64,000 nucleotides of DNA from NCBI RefSeq assembly GCF_033436665.1, contig NZ_JAWQFO010000009.1:62001-126000 (forward strand), in the 5' to 3' direction. The notes under the pieces are model-generated. The model ran no database searches and had not been told where the DNA came from. It worked only from the letters and a program-made list of their open reading frames with translations. The DNA comes from JAWQFO01 sp033436665. Lineage in GTDB: Bacteria > Pseudomonadota > Alphaproteobacteria > Rhodobacterales > Rhodobacteraceae. Positions within the stretch are counted from its first letter, which is position 1. Each line of letters starts with the position of its first letter. Shown here piece by piece: positions 60,405 to 64,000 of the stretch. The translations under genes and the position numbers were made by a program.

Positions 60405-61891
60405 CCCTGACACTCGGCGTGGATATCGGCACCTACGAGACCAAGGGCGTGCTGGTCGACCCCGAAGGGACTGTCGTCGCAGTGGCCCGCACGCCGCACG
60501 AGATGATCGTGCCGCGCCCGGGCTGGGCAGAACACCGGCCCGAAGAGGACTGGTGGCGCGATTTCGTCACCGTCACGCGCAAGCTGCTGGCCGAACCCGG
60601 CGTCACCGCAGACAGGATCGCGGCGGTTGCCGTGTCCGCCATCGGTCCCTGCATGCTACCGGTAGATGCCGACGGCGCGCCGCTGATGAATGGTGTGCTC
60701 TACGGCGTCGATACCCGCGCAATGGCCGAGGTCGCGGAGCTGACCGACCGGATCGGAGAGGAGACAATCCTCGAGCGCTGCGGCAATGCGCTGACCTCGC
60801 AGTCGGTTGGGCCGAAAATTCTCTGGCTCAGGCACAACCGGCCCGAGCTTTATGCGAAAGCGGCGAAGGTCCTGACCTCGACCAGCTTCCTCGTGCATCG
60901 CCTGACCGGGGAGTTCGTGATCGATCACTATACCGCCGCCAATTTCTCGCCGCTCTACGACGTGGGTGAGCAGGGCTGGTGTTTCGACCTCGCGGACGAC
61001 ATCGCGACCCGCGAGATGCTGCCGCGGCTGGCCTGGTCGACCGAAATCGCGGGCGCGATCACCGAGACGGCGGCCGAGGCCACCGGGCTGCGCGCCGGAA
61101 CGCCGGTGACCGCCGGCACGATCGACGCCGCTTCCGAGGCGATCAGCGTCGGCCTGCGCGATCCGGGCGACATGATGATGATGTACGGCTCGACCATCTT
61201 CATCATCGGCCTGACCGAAAATCGCGTGCGGGATCCTCGGCTCTGGTACGCGCCCTGGCTCTTTCCGGGCCAGCATGCCTCGATGGCGGGGCTTGCGACC
61301 TCGGGAACGCTGACCCATTGGTTTCGGGACCAGTTCGCGCGCGAGCTCACAGGCGAAGGCGTCTTCGGCCAGCTCGCCGCCGAGGCCGCCGAGGTGCCCG
61401 CCGGGGCCGGGGGGCTGCTGTTTTTGCCCTATTTCTCGGGCGAGCGGACACCGATCCACGATCCGCACGCCAAGGGCGCCTTTTTCGGGCTGAACCTGAC
61501 CCACGGCCGCGGCCATCTCTACCGTGCGTTGCTGGAAGGGATCGCGATGGGCACGAACCATGTGGTCGAGACCTACGATGCCGTCGGAGCGAGGCCTTCG
61601 CGCGTGCTCGCCGTGGGCGGTGGGGTCCAGAACGCGATCTGGCTGCAGGCGACGTCTGACCTGAGCGGACTGCCGCAAGAGATCTGCCGCACCACGCTCG
61701 GCGCGAGCTACGGCGACGCCTTTCTCGCCCGCATGGCGCTGGGCGAGGCAGAGATCGATGACATCGCGCGATGGAACCCGGTCGAGCGCCGCATCGAGGC
61801 ACAGGACGCGCCCGACCTCACCCGCGCCTATCCGCTGTTCCGCCGGCTCTACGAGCAGACCAAGGACATCGCGCGGGAGGTTTCGGAGTGA
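60401..61891 (+). CDS. FGGY-family carbohydrate kinase
   Basis: A 496-residue kinase of the xylulokinase/gluconokinase group: VDIGTYETKGVLVD at the N-terminus, MMMYGSTIFI and LPYFSGERTPIHDPHAKGAF in the middle, VGGGVQNAIWLQATSDLSGL near the end. Start GTG, overlapping the M42 stop as GTGA. It phosphorylates a ketose or polyol imported or made by the operon. Confidence 0.9.
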   Translation: MTLTLGVDIGTYETKGVLVDPEGTVVAVARTPHEMIVPRPGWAEHRPEEDWWRDFVTVTRKLLAEPGVTADRIAAVAVSAIGPCMLPVDADGAPLMNGVLYGVDTRAMAEVAELTDRIGEETILERCGNALTSQSVGPKILWLRHNRPELYAKAAKVLTSTSFLVHRLTGEFVIDHYTAANFSPLYDVGEQGWCFDLADDIATREMLPRLAWSTEIAGAITETAAEATGLRAGTPVTAGTIDAASEAISVGLRDPGDMMMMYGSTIFIIGLTENRVRDPRLWYAPWLFPGQHASMAGLATSGTLTHWFRDQFARELTGEGVFGQLAAEAAEVPAGAGGLLFLPYFSGERTPIHDPHAKGAFFGLNLTHGRGHLYRALLEGIAMGTNHVVETYDAVGARPSRVLAVGGGVQNAIWLQATSDLSGLPQEICRTTLGASYGDAFLARMALGEAEIDDIARWNPVERRIEAQDAPDLTRAYPLFRRLYEQTKDIAREVSE

Positions 61892-62442
61892 CCGAGACTT
61901 CTTTCGCACGGCACGCATTGGCCGAAATCGGGCAGGTCATGGACCGCATGTCCGATGAAGCCGTCGCGGAGGCCTGCGCTGAGATCGCGCAGGCGCGTCG
62001 CGTCATGCTGTACGGGTGTGGCCGCGAAGGCCTGATGATGCGCGGTTTCGCGATGCGGCTCTACCATCTCGGTCTCGATGTCTCCGTGCAGGGCGACATG
62101 GCCGCACCGCCGCTCGGTCCGGGCGACCTGCTGGTCGCCAGCGCCGGCCCGGGCGAGTTGGGCACGGTCACCAGCCTGATGCGCACGGCACGGAACGCGG
62201 GGGCGGACGTCATGCTGCTGACCGCTGTACCCGATACGCCGGCCGCGAAACACGGCAGCCGCGTGCTGAACATTCCCGCGCAGACCATGGCGACCGATGC
62301 GCGCGGCGCGTCGCGCCTGCCGATGGGGTCGGTCTACGAGGGCGCGCTCTTCATCCTGTTCGAGACGATGGTGGCCCAACTCGCGGACCGGCTGGGCGCG
62401 AATGCCGATACCATGCGGTCGCGGCACACCAACATGGAATGA
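61888..62442 (+). CDS. SIS-domain phosphosugar isomerase (HxlB-like)
   Basis: A 184-residue single SIS-domain protein. It has YGCGREGLMMRGFAMRLYHLG and ASAGPGELGTV phosphosugar-binding segments and a C-terminal helix of 6-phospho-3-hexuloisomerase type. It would isomerise the phosphosugar made by the kinase upstream. GTG start in a GTGA overlap. The stop is one base from the stop of the convergent permease. Confidence 0.85.
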   Translation: MTETSFARHALAEIGQVMDRMSDEAVAEACAEIAQARRVMLYGCGREGLMMRGFAMRLYHLGLDVSVQGDMAAPPLGPGDLLVASAGPGELGTVTSLMRTARNAGADVMLLTAVPDTPAAKHGSRVLNIPAQTMATDARGASRLPMGSVYEGALFILFETMVAQLADRLGANADTMRSRHTNME

Positions 62443-62443
62443 C

Positions 62444-63367
62444 CTACTTCACCGCACCCGCGGCCATGCCCTTGATGATGTAGCGCTCGAGCGCGATGCC
62501 GATCACCACCAGCGGCAGGATCGCCGCGGTGGAGAGGGCCGCCATCGACCACCAGTTGATCCCCTGGCTTCCGGTCTGGCTCGCCACCATGACCGGCAGG
62601 GTCACGGCATCGGTCGAGGTGAGCAGGGCGGCGAAGAAATATTCGTTCCAGGTCAGAACGAGGCAGAGGATGAAGGCCGCCACCATGCCGGGCAGGGCGA
62701 TGGGCAGGATGATGGTCAGGAACGCGCCCCAGATCGACAACCCGTCGACCAGCGCTGCTTCTTCCAGTTCGGTCGGGATCGAGCCGAACTGGTCGCGCAT
62801 GATCCAGATCACGATCGGCATGACGGTCAGGGCGTAAAGCAGGATCAGCCCGATACGGCTGTCCAGCAGGTCGACCTCGCGGTAAAGCACGAGAAAGGGC
62901 AGGGCGAGCACGACCGGCGGCAGGATCAGCTGGCTGAGAAAGAAAAAGCTGATGTCGTCGTTCTTCATCGGCCCGAAGCGGTATTCGAAGCGCGAGAGCC
63001 CATAGGCCGCGAGGCTGCCCAGCACCAGCGACAGCAGCGACGCGCAGACCGAGACCACGGTAGAATTCCAGAACCGCAGCAGGAACTGTTCGCGCACCGT
63101 CGAGGCGCTCCCGAGGGTGTCGGGGCTGAGACCCAACGACCGCCAGCCCAGCCACTGCGGGGTGTAGTCGACCCAGGGTATCAGGTTCCCCTGCATGACG
63201 TCGGGCGCCATCTTGAACGAGGTCGTGAGCGTCCAGAAAATGGGAAACAGGCAGATCACCGTCCAGAGGCCGAGCACGGTGTAGACGGCGGCGCGCCCGA
63301 GGTACCACTTGGCGCGGTGGGCGCGGTCCGCCTCGCTGTCGTGAAAGATCTGTTTGGTCTCGGTCAT
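62444..63367 (-). CDS. Sugar ABC permease (MalG/UgpE type)
   Basis: A 307-residue permease with six membrane segments, a periplasmic loop with FKMAPDVMQGN and the EAA coupling loop LEEAALVDGLSIWGAFLTI. Part of a carbohydrate-uptake-1 type importer whose other genes lie beyond the right edge. Converges on the SIS gene with one base between stops; its start is 3 bases from the next permease stop. Confidence 0.92.
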   Translation of the reverse strand: MTETKQIFHDSEADRAHRAKWYLGRAAVYTVLGLWTVICLFPIFWTLTTSFKMAPDVMQGNLIPWVDYTPQWLGWRSLGLSPDTLGSASTVREQFLLRFWNSTVVSVCASLLSLVLGSLAAYGLSRFEYRFGPMKNDDISFFFLSQLILPPVVLALPFLVLYREVDLLDSRIGLILLYALTVMPIVIWIMRDQFGSIPTELEEAALVDGLSIWGAFLTIILPIALPGMVAAFILCLVLTWNEYFFAALLTSTDAVTLPVMVASQTGSQGINWWSMAALSTAAILPLVVIGIALERYIIKGMAAGAVK

Positions 63368-63370
63368 GGC

Positions 63371-64000
63371 TCAGTACCTCGGCCGCATCCAGCGCGACAC
63401 GAGCTTGATGAAGAGCGTGAAGGCGATGACGATAAGCACCAGGTAGACGATGGCCAGCATCGTGCCGTAGCCGACGTTCGACCGGTCGCGGTACTCGCGG
63501 AAGATGAAGCTGGTGACGCTGTCGGTGGCTCCGCCCGGGCCGCCGCTGGTCACGTTGATGATTATGTCGGCAAGCTTCAGCTTGAAGATGATGCGGATCA
63601 TGATCGCAGTCAGCGAGACCGGAAGCATCAGCGGAAAGGTCACTTCCCAGAAGGTCTGCCAAGGCCGCGCGCCGTCGACCTGCGCGGCCTCGGTCAGGTC
63701 CTTGGGGATCGCCTGCAACCCGGCCAGCAGCATGATCATCATGAAGGGGATGAACGTCCAGGCGTCCATCGCCGCGATGAGGTAGGGCGCGATGTCGGGA
63801 TCGCCGAAAAAGCTCGGGTTGTCCCATCCCAGCGACCGGGCGAGCCGCGCCATCGGGCCAAAGCGGGCCTCGAACATCGACTTGCCGATCATCCACGACA
63901 CCGCGACCGGAGAGAGCATCAGGGGCAGCAGAAAGGCGACCCGGAAGAACTTGCGCGCCCGGATCTGGCTGTTGAGCAGCAGCGCGAGGCCGAAAGCGAT
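63371..64000 (-). CDS. Sugar ABC permease (MalF/UgpA type), 3' part
   Basis: The C-terminal 209 residues of the partner permease, open to the right edge. Membrane segments and the EAA loop EAAQVDGARPWQTFWEVT are visible, as is LLLNSQIRARKFFRVAF at the edge, typical of UgpA. Gene start is outside the window. Confidence 0.9.
   Translation of the reverse strand: MAFGLALLLNSQIRARKFFRVAFLLPLMLSPVAVSWMIGKSMFEARFGPMARLARSLGWDNPSFFGDPDIAPYLIAAMDAWTFIPFMMIMLLAGLQAIPKDLTEAAQVDGARPWQTFWEVTFPLMLPVSLTAIMIRIIFKLKLADIIINVTSGGPGGATDSVTSFIFREYRDRSNVGYGTMLAIVYLVLIVIAFTLFIKLVSRWMRPRY

Noticed and set aside
1..64000. CRISPR arrays, tRNA or rRNA genes, insertion sequences, prophage genes, replication origin
   Set aside because: No regular direct repeats, cloverleaf genes, transposase motifs, phage genes or DnaA-box clusters were seen on reading both strands.

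Overview
The window is a 64 kb, GC-rich, gene-dense piece of a chromosome or large replicon from an alphaproteobacterium, most likely a marine Rhodobacterales (Roseobacter-group) member. The reasons are the Tad/Flp pilus locus, the abundance of TRAP and ABC transporter operons, stand-alone Hint-domain and BtpA-like genes, and a sulfonate (2,3-dihydroxypropane-1-sulfonate, DHPS) gene set. This is inferred from gene content, not from a marker gene. I see no rRNA, tRNA, CRISPR array, phage or insertion sequence.

Layout. 0-7.4 kb: 3' half of a Tad pilus operon (TadG-like partial, two TadE-like pseudopilins, TadZ, TadA, TadB, TadC) followed by a Hint-domain protein. 7.5-11.3 kb: a mandelate-racemase-type enolase superfamily enzyme, cysteine synthase (cysK) and a class I aminotransferase. 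11.3-17 kb: GntR regulator, PdxA-like dehydrogenase, TRAP transporter and a beta-hydroxyacid dehydrogenase, probably a C4 sugar-acid catabolic unit. 17-25.8 kb: a divergent branched-chain-type (Liv) ABC system whose two arms each carry an aldo/keto reductase, one fused to a RidA domain. 25.9-31.6 kb: LuxR-type regulator, Pot-type ABC transporter and an SDR. 31.7-35.3 kb: TetR regulator with tandem operators, an AhpD-like protein, a zinc alcohol dehydrogenase and a D-2-hydroxyacid dehydrogenase. 35.5-43.5 kb: dipeptide/oligopeptide-type ABC transporter with two paralogous binding proteins and an IclR regulator. 43.6-45.3 kb: GMC oxidoreductase.

45.4-54 kb is a sulfonate region: a TakP-like TRAP binding protein, a fused DctQM permease, a DUF475 membrane protein, an HpsN-type dehydrogenase, a 58-codon remnant of a short-chain dehydrogenase, a zinc alcohol dehydrogenase, a universal stress protein and both subunits of sulfopyruvate decarboxylase (comDE). 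The order resembles hpsKLMNOP with the SDR member gutted. 54-64 kb is a carbohydrate region with a GntR regulator, xylose-isomerase-like protein, PfkB kinase, fuconolactonase-like amidohydrolase, aldo/keto reductase, and a tightly overlapping BtpA/SgcQ - M42/SgcX - FGGY kinase - SIS isomerase operon, ending in two sugar ABC permeases. Two copies of the palindrome CATnCTAGnATG sit at the regulator start and in the divergent promoter, suggesting one regulon. This is the best candidate for an undescribed catabolic system.

Six transport systems each sit beside catabolic enzymes and usually a dedicated regulator, which is typical of a substrate-acquisition region. A recurrent feature is a GC hairpin just after nearly every binding-protein gene. 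Gene boundaries, motifs and repeats were read directly; functions rest on family knowledge; substrates are inference.
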